A stretch of 64,000 nucleotides of DNA, taken from contig NZ_JUGU01000001.1 in NCBI RefSeq assembly GCF_000799465.1, positions 1,736,001 through 1,800,000 on the forward strand. The letters run 5' to 3'. The position numbers and the translations under genes were made by a program. This document shows, in pieces, positions 9,747-17,681 of this stretch (its first letter is position 1; each line of letters begins with the position of its first letter). This stretch comes from Psychroserpens sp. Hel_I_66. Lineage in GTDB: Bacteria; Bacteroidota; Bacteroidia; Flavobacteriales; Flavobacteriaceae. The notes under the pieces were generated by a model. It saw only the letters and a program-made list of their open reading frames with translations, ran no database searches and had not been told where the DNA came from.

Positions 9747-10121
9747 TTAATGCTGGTAACAACGCCCATTCACATTAGTAGTATTACGCTTACAACGTTT
9801 ACCTGATTTGGTTTTGCCAGTACATTGCGTTGCTATCGCTCTCTTTTTAGTTGTTTTATTTTCCGCTTTTGGTGTTATGGCATTAGATGCTGTATTAGAA
9901 CTTGCTTTTGTGTTTTCTTTTGTTGGTTTACAAACACTACATGCGGAATAACCAAGCACTTTTGCTTTGTCAATAGTAGTTTCTTTTTTAGAATATTTGA
10001 GGTATCTACATGTTTCCTTATGATACTTCTCGCCAGTTTTGGATGTATAAACTGTTTGTGACAAAACATTTGAGGAAAAGGCAAACGATAGAATAAATAA
10101 TAAAAGTCTTAACTGTTTCAT
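9747..10121 (-). CDS. Secreted cysteine-rich protein with Ada-like and C-terminal CxxH modules, 124 aa
   Basis: A signal peptide (about residues 1-21, ending LSQ) is followed by YHKETCRYLKYSKK...GYSACSVCKP. This resembles the small zinc-binding fold of Ada-type metal-binding domains, with C/H ligands in the order HxxxC...CxxC. The C-terminus TQCTGKTKSGKRCKR...GRCYQH is a second Cys/His module seen on many Bacteroidota proteins. It overlaps the thermonuclease gene by 4 bp (ATGA), so both are co-translated exported proteins. A nuclease-associated nucleic-acid-binding role is only inferred from this context. Confidence 0.75.
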   Translation of the reverse strand: MKQLRLLLFILSFAFSSNVLSQTVYTSKTGEKYHKETCRYLKYSKKETTIDKAKVLGYSACSVCKPTKENTKASSNTASNAITPKAENKTTKKRAIATQCTGKTKSGKRCKRNTTNVNGRCYQH

Positions 10122-10618
10122 TGTTTTGCTCTTTTCTTTTTATTACTTCTCCATTCCCATGGCGCTATTGAATTTGGATCTTGCCAAAGTCCTACTTTAT
10201 CTTTTCTTGCTTTGTCTTCCAATATCTGTAAAGTAGAATCATTTGAATATTTAACAAAGTGCCATGCAAAACCATTTTTCAATAACTCTTTACTTAGATT
10301 TTTTTTATCATCATAAATAACGTTTGCAATAAATCGTCCGTAACGATCTTTATTTAATACTAAAATCTCAACATTTTTACCAAAAATAGCATCTGACGTA
10401 AATTGTTTGGCGCGCTTAGAAAAAGGTTGCTTACGCTCTGGACAATCTATATTGGCTAAGCGAACTCTAATTAATGTTGAATCTTTTTTTAAAAGTTTGA
10501 ATGTGTCTCCATCTGTAATAGCTGTAATTTTGCCTGTTATAACTTCTTTTTGTAAATTAACTATACCTATAAATAGTACAGTAGATATAATCAAAAATAG
10601 TCCTAAGATTGTTTTCAT
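10118..10618 (-). CDS. Exported thermonuclease (SNase-like), 166 aa
   Basis: A staphylococcal-nuclease-like enzyme that would cleave DNA or RNA with calcium outside the cytoplasm. An N-terminal hydrophobic segment (about residues 3-20) precedes the OB-fold core. Expected elements are visible: GKITAITDGDTFKL (calcium Asp), IRVRLANIDCPE (catalytic Arg and Glu), NKDRYGRFIANV (second Arg) and LLKNGFAWHFVKY. The length is normal for the family. It is 8 bp from the next upstream gene and overlaps the Cys-rich gene by 4 bp. The membrane-anchor or signal sequence points to periplasmic or surface action, perhaps on environmental DNA. Confidence 0.92.
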   Translation of the reverse strand: MKTILGLFLIISTVLFIGIVNLQKEVITGKITAITDGDTFKLLKKDSTLIRVRLANIDCPERKQPFSKRAKQFTSDAIFGKNVEILVLNKDRYGRFIANVIYDDKKNLSKELLKNGFAWHFVKYSNDSTLQILEDKARKDKVGLWQDPNSIAPWEWRSNKKKRAKQ

Positions 10619-10626
10619 TTTTTTGG

Positions 10627-11544
10627 TTAGTAATTAGATATATAATAAGAACTTGAATATTCACCAAATAAACTTTCTGTACCAGCAAAATTTCTAACAT
10701 TTGAAGCATTAACAGAAGCGGCTATCTTATAAATACCACTTTTTAATTTAATAGTTGCCTTTCCATAAGGTTGAATACTTATTTTTTTTACGTCAGTACC
10801 ACTATAACGCAAAGTCAATGTGTATTTGGTATCATTTTTTATACCAACAACTGATTGATTATTATTTCTCTCACCAGACAATTGAGAAGCAGGGATTTCA
10901 CCATATTCACCACTAAAAATTTCTGCAACCTCGAGCATAATTATTGTTTCCTCAATTTCATTTCGTTTAGGGTGATTAGGATAATCTTCTAAAAACGTTT
11001 TCCATTGACTAGAGGATTCACTTTCTATTGCAGAAGCATAGGATTCTTGTTTTTTCTTCTCTTTTAACTCTGCAATTTTATTTGTTGCTAACGCTGAATG
11101 TTCTCTTAGTTTATTTTGATTTATATAATCTTCTAATTGACCAATATTATCTGCATTTTTAATTAATTCATTTACCTTATTACTTGCTGCAATAGTTATT
11201 TCTGCGTTTGTGTTATTCTCTAACAAAATTAAGACTTCTTGAATACTTTTGGCTTCTATTATTTTTATAAAAATGAGATTTACTCTAGCATTTTCCAGAA
11301 GGTTTTGAGCCTCCAAAACCTCAGAATAGGTTGCGTAACTATCAATCAAATTTTCAAGATTTATTATCGCGTTTTCATAATCTTTTTTTTCATAAAAAAA
11401 TCTTGAAAGACTTAACAATTGCTTTACGGAATCGTGCTCTCTTTTCTGAAGTTCTTCAATACTAAATTCAGATAATTTACTGTCATTTTTACAACTAGTA
11501 AGAAAACACAGTACGACTATTATACTAATAAATATTAAACGCAT
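10627..11544 (-). CDS. Lipoprotein with TPR-like helical domain, 305 aa
   Basis: An N-terminal signal ends in a lipobox-like FLTSCKN, so a lipidated periplasmic protein is predicted. Residues about 25-200 are helical with ENAIINLENLIDSY-like repeats, resembling TPR or outer-membrane-assembly helices. The C-terminal 80 residues look like a beta domain (TLTLRYSGTDVKKISIQPYG). It overlaps the next gene by 20 bp. No specific family could be named; a scaffolding or envelope role is a guess. Confidence 0.7.
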   Translation of the reverse strand: MRLIFISIIVVLCFLTSCKNDSKLSEFSIEELQKREHDSVKQLLSLSRFFYEKKDYENAIINLENLIDSYATYSEVLEAQNLLENARVNLIFIKIIEAKSIQEVLILLENNTNAEITIAASNKVNELIKNADNIGQLEDYINQNKLREHSALATNKIAELKEKKKQESYASAIESESSSQWKTFLEDYPNHPKRNEIEETIIMLEVAEIFSGEYGEIPASQLSGERNNNQSVVGIKNDTKYTLTLRYSGTDVKKISIQPYGKATIKLKSGIYKIAASVNASNVRNFAGTESLFGEYSSSYYISNY

Positions 11545-11989
11545 TTGTACTAGTTATTTGGTTATACAATTCGCTTGTAAGCACTATTAAAATAGAACAG
11601 ATTACCAACCATATAATTGATTGTATTAAAATGCTATCCTGTTTTATTGAAAAATTTAAAATTAGTTTACTTAAACTGTAGGATGTAATAAGTAATAAGA
11701 TATTTAAAATAAAAACAATTGAGGATATACTAAATATCAAAAAGAACGCATCATCATTACTCACTTGATAAGTGATGAAGTTAACAAATGGTTTTATTAA
11801 AAAAAATATGGATATAAAAATCGAAATATTTCCTGCGATTAATAGTGGCATTTTCGCAGTTATCGCACCTTCTTCTAAGCTAAAAGTTTTAAAACTTTTA
11901 TAGATTATAGCTCTATTTAGAACAATCAATGTTAATACATAGAATAGCAACATAAATAGCAACATTATTAAATATTTTGATGATTCCAT
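11525..11989 (-). CDS. Four-helix integral membrane protein, 154 aa, unknown
   Basis: Four hydrophobic segments (about residues 5-25, 48-68, 82-105 and 123-143) separated by short polar loops predict a small inner-membrane protein. No catalytic motif is visible. It sits between the lipoprotein gene (20-bp overlap) and the transglutaminase-like gene, in the same minus-strand run as the DUF4407 genes, so it probably belongs to that membrane system. Confidence 0.65.
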   Translation of the reverse strand: MESSKYLIMLLFMLLFYVLTLIVLNRAIIYKSFKTFSLEEGAITAKMPLLIAGNISIFISIFFLIKPFVNFITYQVSNDDAFFLIFSISSIVFILNILLLITSYSLSKLILNFSIKQDSILIQSIIWLVICSILIVLTSELYNQITSTNAFNIY

Positions 11990-11996
11990 AGTTTAC

Positions 11997-13844
11997 TTAT
12001 TTTAGATTTAAGTTCCAGTAATTTGTGTTTTTAATTTCATTTGAAATTTCTCCAATTCCAAAATTTTTCGTTGTGGTTTCCCATAAATAATAGCGTTTGT
12101 CATTATACTCTTTATATGTTAATTCATTTAACTTTTGACCAGTATTAATTCCTAACAAAGAATGTTTATAGTACTCACTTCCAAAAATAGCAACATCATA
12201 TTTATAATGTTTCAATATTGTAAATAACAAAAGTGTCCTAGAATCACAGTCAGCTTTAAGATCTTTTAAAAATTCTGCAGGCGATTTAATTCCATGTTTT
12301 ATGTAGCCTTGACAGGGATTATTTTGAAGTAACTGCCTCAATGATTTATCTTGATAATCAAAAGGGTTACACGAATCATCTAAGATGGCATAATAAGGAA
12401 TACTTTGAATCATAGACACTACAACATCTGGGAATTTAAGGTATGAAATATCATTGCTTGATTTAATGGAATCTAAGGATCTAAAGACAAAATATAAAGA
12501 CTCTTTAGATTCAATAGAAAGTTTACCTAGTAAACTATTATAGTCTAGCTCTGTATATAGATTTGGAAAAGTTTGTTTAATATTACTTTCATACAAAACA
12601 TAATCACTGTTTACTTTTAAATTGGTACTATATTTATTTTTATCGGAATCTTCCCATTCAACAAAATGGATAAAATCTATTGAGGTATTTTCCTTTACGT
12701 TTTCAATGGTTTTCGGGACTCTTTTTGGTTTGGTTGGTATAGAGCTACTACCAGTATTAATAACATTAAATAAATTATAAAAAGATAAAAGTACAATACC
12801 TATAAAAAGTAAGTTAAATAAGTAACCTAATATATTAAATCGTCCTAAAAACTGAAACAGTTTTGGAATGAGCCACATTGCAGCAATAAAAACCGCTATC
12901 CATAAACTATACCATCCGAATATTGAAATTAAAACCGTAAGAAAGCCAATAAAGAATAATGCAGAAATCAGATAACCTATAACTTGAAATAATATACCTA
13001 CTCCTTCAAAAAAAGCCCCAAAGCAACCCACATTTATATTACTTGGTTTTGTGTTATTATAAGCTGTATTTGAATTAAATGAAGCTTTGGATTTACCTAT
13101 AATAGAGTTTAGCCTTTTATTCGATTTATACGCTATTTTGAAATCATCTAAGAAAGTACTTGATTTTGAACTATCAATTATTTCGGATTCAACAAATACT
13201 GCTTTAAAATAAACATCCTTTTCTATTCCTAAATCAATTTCATCTGAGTCGAAATGACTAAAATCTTTTCGCCATTCAATAAATTTAGAATTATTCTTTG
13301 GAATAGCTTTGATTTTTACTTTTTCTCCAAAAGCATAATATTCTTTTTTAGGCTCTATCTCTATTTCACCTTCACCAACAACACTAGGGAAAAGTTCATA
13401 AAAACTTACTTTTTCAATTTCTTCTCTATTATTCTTTTTAAGCCCAAATACTTTAACATTTATGGTTGAAAATATTTTTCCTTCATCTTTAACCGTGTTA
13501 TATCTATCAATTTTTAGTTCGCCCTTTTCTGTAACAAAAGCATCATCACAGATTATTTTATCAAAATTGGCGTTAAAAGCTAGTTCTTTATCTCCATCAT
13601 TAACATATGTAGAAATGTTATACGGTAATTGAAGAGCAAAAACACGATCTTTATTTATTCCTGTTGGTACATTTGGTGCAATGTACTTTTTATAAACATA
13701 TAATTTAGTGGAAAGTATATTTTCTATTGAAAATTCATCACCATTAATAAATTGATTTAATTTAACACCTGAAAACTTAAGTTTTAAATTACCCTCCACA
13801 TAATTGTAGTCCTCATAAACGATTACTGTTTCAATTATTTTCAT
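11997..13844 (-). CDS. Membrane protein with C-terminal transglutaminase-like domain, 615 aa
   Basis: An N-terminal beta-rich domain (about residues 1-230) is followed by a low-complexity linker and a hydrophobic block of about four helices (270-370). The C-terminal domain has a transglutaminase-like Cys/His/polar arrangement: DCDSRTLLLFTILKHY, then YKHSLLGIN, then YLWETTTKNFGIGE. This suggests a papain-fold peptidase or amidase facing the periplasm. The Met at 13844 (KIIETVIVYEDYNY) is preferred because it reduces the overlap with the upstream gene to 14 bp; a Met ten codons earlier is possible. Genes on both sides are membrane proteins. The enzymatic assignment rests on motif spacing only. 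Confidence 0.7.
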   Translation of the reverse strand: MKIIETVIVYEDYNYVEGNLKLKFSGVKLNQFINGDEFSIENILSTKLYVYKKYIAPNVPTGINKDRVFALQLPYNISTYVNDGDKELAFNANFDKIICDDAFVTEKGELKIDRYNTVKDEGKIFSTINVKVFGLKKNNREEIEKVSFYELFPSVVGEGEIEIEPKKEYYAFGEKVKIKAIPKNNSKFIEWRKDFSHFDSDEIDLGIEKDVYFKAVFVESEIIDSSKSSTFLDDFKIAYKSNKRLNSIIGKSKASFNSNTAYNNTKPSNINVGCFGAFFEGVGILFQVIGYLISALFFIGFLTVLISIFGWYSLWIAVFIAAMWLIPKLFQFLGRFNILGYLFNLLFIGIVLLSFYNLFNVINTGSSSIPTKPKRVPKTIENVKENTSIDFIHFVEWEDSDKNKYSTNLKVNSDYVLYESNIKQTFPNLYTELDYNSLLGKLSIESKESLYFVFRSLDSIKSSNDISYLKFPDVVVSMIQSIPYYAILDDSCNPFDYQDKSLRQLLQNNPCQGYIKHGIKSPAEFLKDLKADCDSRTLLLFTILKHYKYDVAIFGSEYYKHSLLGINTGQKLNELTYKEYNDKRYYLWETTTKNFGIGEISNEIKNTNYWNLNLK

Positions 13845-14784
13845 TGAGTAACCATTTAGAAAATTCAGAATCACTTTGTAATTCTAAATCATTAATTTTT
13901 ATTGTATTAAAAGGAGGGTCTTGATACGTTGTTTGCCAAGTTAAATTTAGTGCCTCATAATTTCTTTTAAGTATACTATTATATTGTTCGACGAATGTAT
14001 AATGATTTTCTAAAACCAATTTACTTTGAATTCTTTTTTTATTTCTGTAATAACCAGAATCAATGGATATACGAGATTTAATTAAAATTGGTGATATAAA
14101 AATGAAAACAAATAATCCCGAAAAAATCCATATATACCAAGTCTCAGAACTGGTATCCATCAATATCATTTTTCTAATAAAAAAGTTTCTTGAATATTGA
14201 TAGTTAATAAAATTTTCTAATCGACTTGTTTTATCCCATTGAAAGTTTGCAACTTCTTCTGCTAATAGATCTTGTGATAAATTTAAATTTTGGCTTTCTT
14301 TTAATTTATAGACATATTCTTTATTTAATATTTGATTTCTTATTTCTATTTCCTTAATAATATTATCATTTAGTAGTGTATCTACTTTATTAGAAAACAA
14401 GCTATACTCTATGGGTTGAGAAACAATTACTCCTAAAAATACTAGAAACCCAATCCGTATTACATACGAAGCAATTCTTCCAATTTTACTGACGCTTTTC
14501 TTAGGTAATACATTTTTAGTAAGCGTATATAAGATGAATAAATAAAGAAACAATATTACGAAAGCAAAATAAACACCAATAGCAAAACCAAAATAATAGG
14601 ATTCTAATAATTCATAAACACCATAAGTAAAACTAATTCCAGTAATTAATAAAATAGTAATTACAATTAAACCCATAACACTAAACTTAACCCTTATTTT
14701 TTTAGGGCATTCAGATAGTATGTAAGGGTCTTCACCTGCAAACCACCAAAGAAATTTACTATGTTCTAGAAATTTAAATTTCAT
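13831..14784 (-). CDS. DUF4407-like membrane protein, 317 aa
   Basis: The start LEHSKFLWWFAGEDPYILSECP parallels the start of the next upstream gene (FWKAAGGDQYILSQSTYSD), so the two are paralogues. Predicted helices lie at about residues 35-58, 65-90, 110-130 and 215-235, the same layout as DUF4407. The central soluble segment is shorter than in the 422-aa partner. It starts directly at the stop of that gene. DUF4407 proteins are uncharacterised inner-membrane proteins; a paired heteromer is plausible. Confidence 0.75.
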   Translation of the reverse strand: MKFKFLEHSKFLWWFAGEDPYILSECPKKIRVKFSVMGLIVITILLITGISFTYGVYELLESYYFGFAIGVYFAFVILFLYLFILYTLTKNVLPKKSVSKIGRIASYVIRIGFLVFLGVIVSQPIEYSLFSNKVDTLLNDNIIKEIEIRNQILNKEYVYKLKESQNLNLSQDLLAEEVANFQWDKTSRLENFINYQYSRNFFIRKMILMDTSSETWYIWIFSGLFVFIFISPILIKSRISIDSGYYRNKKRIQSKLVLENHYTFVEQYNSILKRNYEALNLTWQTTYQDPPFNTIKINDLELQSDSEFSKWLLNENN

Positions 14785-16053
14785 TTAAGAATACTTAATA
14801 AAATCCTCTGGATTACTGTCTATTTTTTTCTTTTCAGATTCTTCAAATTTCTCAATAGCATATTTAGTGATCCTTATTTGAGCATCATGAAATTCTTTTT
14901 TTTCTTGAATTTCTTTTTCTGCATTAAGAAAACGGACTAACTCTCTCTGTACTCCTTGTTTATCTTCATAATAATCTTCTTCAATGTAAATTCCACTTTG
15001 AGCTAATTCTAATGCCTTATAATTACTAGACATGTAATCGTATGGTGATTTTATAAGCATTAGTTTAAAGAAAATAGGTGTCAACTCTATGGCTAAAAAC
15101 AAGAGCATTAAGAAAATTGAAACCATAGGATACTCTTCCTCTGCTATTGTAATTCTCTCAGCCAAACCATCTAGACCAGATAACCCTACGCTTATATTAT
15201 CAATTTCTTTATTTTTTTCTTCAACATAACCTTTAATTTCTTTATTTAAATCTGTTATAAGAGGATCTAACCTTCCTCTTAAAACATTTCGGTCATTTAA
15301 TCTATCTTTCTTTATAATTTCCAACCTCCTTGCAATTTCTCCAACACCTCGTCTTCCCGGTCTTGTTATTTCTTCTTGATAGTTTTGTTCTGATAATGTA
15401 TATGCATCTTCGGCTTTATCAATTTCTCTTTGATATTTAGCAATAGTTGCATTTTTTTCAGCAATTCTAGACACATATTTATCTTCAATAGTTTTAACAG
15501 CGTCTTCTTTTAATCGTTCTTGTTTTACTTGTAACTTGGCATCAATCTCCCCTTTCAAAATTCTTATTTCTAAAGGTTTTGATATAGAAATAGCAATTAT
15601 ACAGCCCATAATAATTCTTGGTAAAGCACTTTTTAATTCACCCCAAGTAATAGCTTCACTTCCATCACCTGTACCAGTGCTAGTAACAATAAAGCGATCT
15701 ATATTGTAAATAATTAAGCCCCAAACTAAACCAAAAATTAATGCTATGATTGTAGTGCCTACATCCGTACTTTCTGTAAATCCGGCAACAGTATTAATTG
15801 CATCAGAACCACCAGTCTTCTCCCATAACTCAGATACATCTGAAGCTTTAGGTTTAAATATGGTATAAAAAGCGTAACCACCAGATAATCCAGCCATTAT
15901 CGCCGTTGCGACAACAATACCTCCTAAACAAAAATATTTAATTTGGTCACTGTAAGTAGATTGACTTAAGATGTATTGATCCCCTCCAGCTGCTTTCCAA
16001 AACAACTTCATTATTTTAGAAGGTTTAGGTGTTTGATAAGTTTGCTTGCTCAT
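14785..16053 (-). CDS. DUF4407 domain protein, 422 aa
   Basis: Typical DUF4407 features are the N-terminal LFWKAAGGDQYILSQ, two early helices (about 38-60 and 100-120), a helix with ISISKPLEIRILKGEID near residue 155, a long coiled coil (about 170-290) and a final helix (VSIFLMLLFLAIELTPIFF, about 310-330). The function of the family is unknown. It is the first gene of the membrane cluster 14785 to 11525 and abuts its shorter paralogue. The coiled coil suggests oligomerisation or a partner on the cytoplasmic or periplasmic side. Confidence 0.85.
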   Translation of the reverse strand: MSKQTYQTPKPSKIMKLFWKAAGGDQYILSQSTYSDQIKYFCLGGIVVATAIMAGLSGGYAFYTIFKPKASDVSELWEKTGGSDAINTVAGFTESTDVGTTIIALIFGLVWGLIIYNIDRFIVTSTGTGDGSEAITWGELKSALPRIIMGCIIAISISKPLEIRILKGEIDAKLQVKQERLKEDAVKTIEDKYVSRIAEKNATIAKYQREIDKAEDAYTLSEQNYQEEITRPGRRGVGEIARRLEIIKKDRLNDRNVLRGRLDPLITDLNKEIKGYVEEKNKEIDNISVGLSGLDGLAERITIAEEEYPMVSIFLMLLFLAIELTPIFFKLMLIKSPYDYMSSNYKALELAQSGIYIEEDYYEDKQGVQRELVRFLNAEKEIQEKKEFHDAQIRITKYAIEKFEESEKKKIDSNPEDFIKYS

Positions 16054-16168
16054 ACTTGTTGGTTATATTGGTTAGACTATAATTTTGTTTTCTTATTTCT
16101 GATTCTAGCTTTACAGTTTTTGAAACATTAACTGTTTGTGTTCTTTCCAATCTTTTATAAATCTTCAT
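16025..16168 (-). CDS. Possible small ORF, 47 aa, overlapping the DUF4407 start
   Basis: An open frame begins KIYKRLERTQTVNVSK and ends 29 bp inside the DUF4407 gene. It is lysine-rich and without a motif. It could be a leader or coupling peptide, but coding potential is weak, and the 200-bp gap may simply be untranslated leader. Confidence 0.2.
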   Translation of the reverse strand: MKIYKRLERTQTVNVSKTVKLESEIRKQNYSLTNITNKYEQANLSNT

Positions 16169-16255
16169 ATGCTTTTGCCTTATTAATGAAGAAAGATGAA
16201 ATTTTTTGTGAGATATTATTTTTGTGGATTTAATTGTAGTTATATCGCTTCTCTT

Positions 16256-16540
16256 CTAAAATAGTGAAAAATTGACTTCAATGGAGGCTGCTTTTACCTG
16301 AAGAAAGATAGTTTGATTACTAAATAATCCTTGAAGTTTAACTTTTATCGAATCTGTATTTTTATGCGTCGAAACTAGATAAACACTCTGTTTAGGGACT
16401 AAAACATCGTTTATATAAACTTTTGTACAATTTTTAAAATAAAGCGATACTCGAAAGAGTTGTTTGTCATTACCATCATAACTACATACATGAGAGCTTA
16501 TTAAATTACATTTAAATGTATTTAGAATAGTTTTTAGCAT
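16256..16540 (-). CDS. Small protein of unknown function, 94 aa
   Basis: A 94-residue beta-looking protein (KQLFRVSLYFKNCTKVYINDVLV) without signal peptide, helix or recognised domain. It lies upstream of the DUF4407 cluster in the same direction. A perfect hairpin with TACGG-N4-CCGTA at its core lies about 90 bp upstream of its start and could be its operator. Confidence 0.5.
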   Translation of the reverse strand: MLKTILNTFKCNLISSHVCSYDGNDKQLFRVSLYFKNCTKVYINDVLVPKQSVYLVSTHKNTDSIKVKLQGLFSNQTIFLQVKAASIEVNFSLF

Positions 16541-16630
16541 AAAATTGGTTAGTTAATTAAATATAGAAAATTAAAATAATTAAAATGTCCTATTCTTTCT
16601 AAATTCATTCTCAAACATAGATTATTCAAT

Positions 16631-16662
16631 AAAAGTCCTTACGGAAAACCGTAAGGACTTTT
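16631..16662. promoter_or_regulatory. Perfect 14-bp inverted repeat containing TACGGAAAACCGTA; operator or terminator
   Basis: AAAAGTCCTTACGG and CCGTAAGGACTTTT are exact reverse complements around an AAAA loop. The T-rich end could make it a bidirectional terminator. However, the core TACGG-N4-CCGTA recurs at 16957, 19668 and (imperfect) 9721, which favours a protein-binding site. Confidence 0.6.
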
Positions 16663-16956
16663 ATTTCATTAATATAAATTCATGCCCATATATTTAATGC
16701 CAGAAAATTTTATCGACTCAATTACTTTCTACTTTTCCCTATTTAATTACAAACTTAAAGTCTATTACAATGACTACATAAGGGTTTTCCTCCCGTGCCG
16801 GACTTTCTGTTTTGTTTTTCAATATTATTTCCTTCAGTACACCTATTGTTATTATGGTGTACATGTGAGTTGATACTGTAAAATGGTGATACTTTTGCCA
16901 TTATTTTATAATTTAAAGTTCTACATCAAATATAAAACCATTAAAAAACGAATCCT
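16663..16956. other. Non-coding AT-rich stretch
   Basis: I see no convincing gene here. A 63-codon plus-strand frame starting at 16682 is phenylalanine/tyrosine-rich, hydrophobic and patternless, and was not accepted. The stretch separates the response-regulator operon from the 94-aa gene. Confidence 0.5.
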
Positions 16957-16970
16957 TACGGGAAACCGCA
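16957..16970. promoter_or_regulatory. TACGG-N4-CCGCA inverted repeat
   Basis: TACGG-GAAA-CCGCA lies just past the stop of the response-regulator gene. It differs from the perfect repeat by one base in the second half-site. Confidence 0.4.
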
Positions 16971-17012
16971 GAGATCAAGAAAAAATCTTTAAATTAAGTT
17001 GTTTTAAAGGAA

Positions 17013-17681
17013 TTAAATCAATCCTAAGTCTTTAACAATACTGATCAAATGAGTAGCATTATTAGCCTTAAATTGAATGAGGAGTTTGTTTTGACGTTTT
17101 TCAACAGAGCTTAAACTACTAGGTCTGATTAATTTCTCTTTAAACAAAAGACTAATTTGTTCTTTAGAATAACCAAAAGACAATTGTTTTAGAAGCTCAA
17201 GATCATAATCGTCTATTTCTAAATTAGTTTTTGGGCTTAGAGCTTGCTGAACTTGAGGGGATAAAAATTGCTCTTTATTATTTATTGCTGTAATTGCTTT
17301 TTCCAATTCTGCTGTCCCATTTCTATCTTTACAAACGTATGCATTAACATTAAAATTATTAATAAGCAACCTCACTTTTTGAAGTTGATCTTTCATTGAA
17401 TAAACAATTATAGGTAAGTCTTTATAGTCTTTTCTCAAAGCATCAATTAGATCTTCTCCAGAACAAAATTTGCACTCGCGATGATCTCCTTTAAATGATA
17501 AATCTGAAATAATTAGATCAAACGGTTCTTTATCAAATTCTGCTTTTTTGATTTTTAGAAAAGCATCATCACAATATTGAGCTTTTTGAATATTGCCAAT
17601 ATCAAGTGATTGTAAAACATCCAATACACTTTTATTAACATCGTCATGATCATCTACTATTAAAACTTTTTTAAACATCAT
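17013..17681 (-). CDS. Response regulator, receiver plus HTH-like C-terminus, 222 aa
   Basis: The N-terminal receiver has the acidic pair in VLIVDDHDD (residues about 5-13), the phospho-acceptor Asp in LIISDLSF near residue 59 and the conserved Lys in AYVCKDRNG near residue 114. The C-terminal part (about 150-222) resembles a LuxR/NarL helix-turn-helix in layout (DLELLKQLSFGYSKEQISLLF ... VEKRQNKLL). The receiver has an unusual insert with HRECKFCSGED after the Asp. The start overlaps the kinase stop by one base (TAATG), so both are one two-component unit. It probably binds DNA upstream of nearby genes. Confidence 0.88.
   Translation of the reverse strand: MMFKKVLIVDDHDDVNKSVLDVLQSLDIGNIQKAQYCDDAFLKIKKAEFDKEPFDLIISDLSFKGDHRECKFCSGEDLIDALRKDYKDLPIIVYSMKDQLQKVRLLINNFNVNAYVCKDRNGTAELEKAITAINNKEQFLSPQVQQALSPKTNLEIDDYDLELLKQLSFGYSKEQISLLFKEKLIRPSSLSSVEKRQNKLLIQFKANNATHLISIVKDLGLI

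Noticed and set aside
16682-16873. 63-codon hydrophobic open frame
   Set aside because: No ribosome-binding context, aromatic-rich random-looking composition, and it lies among operator-like repeats.
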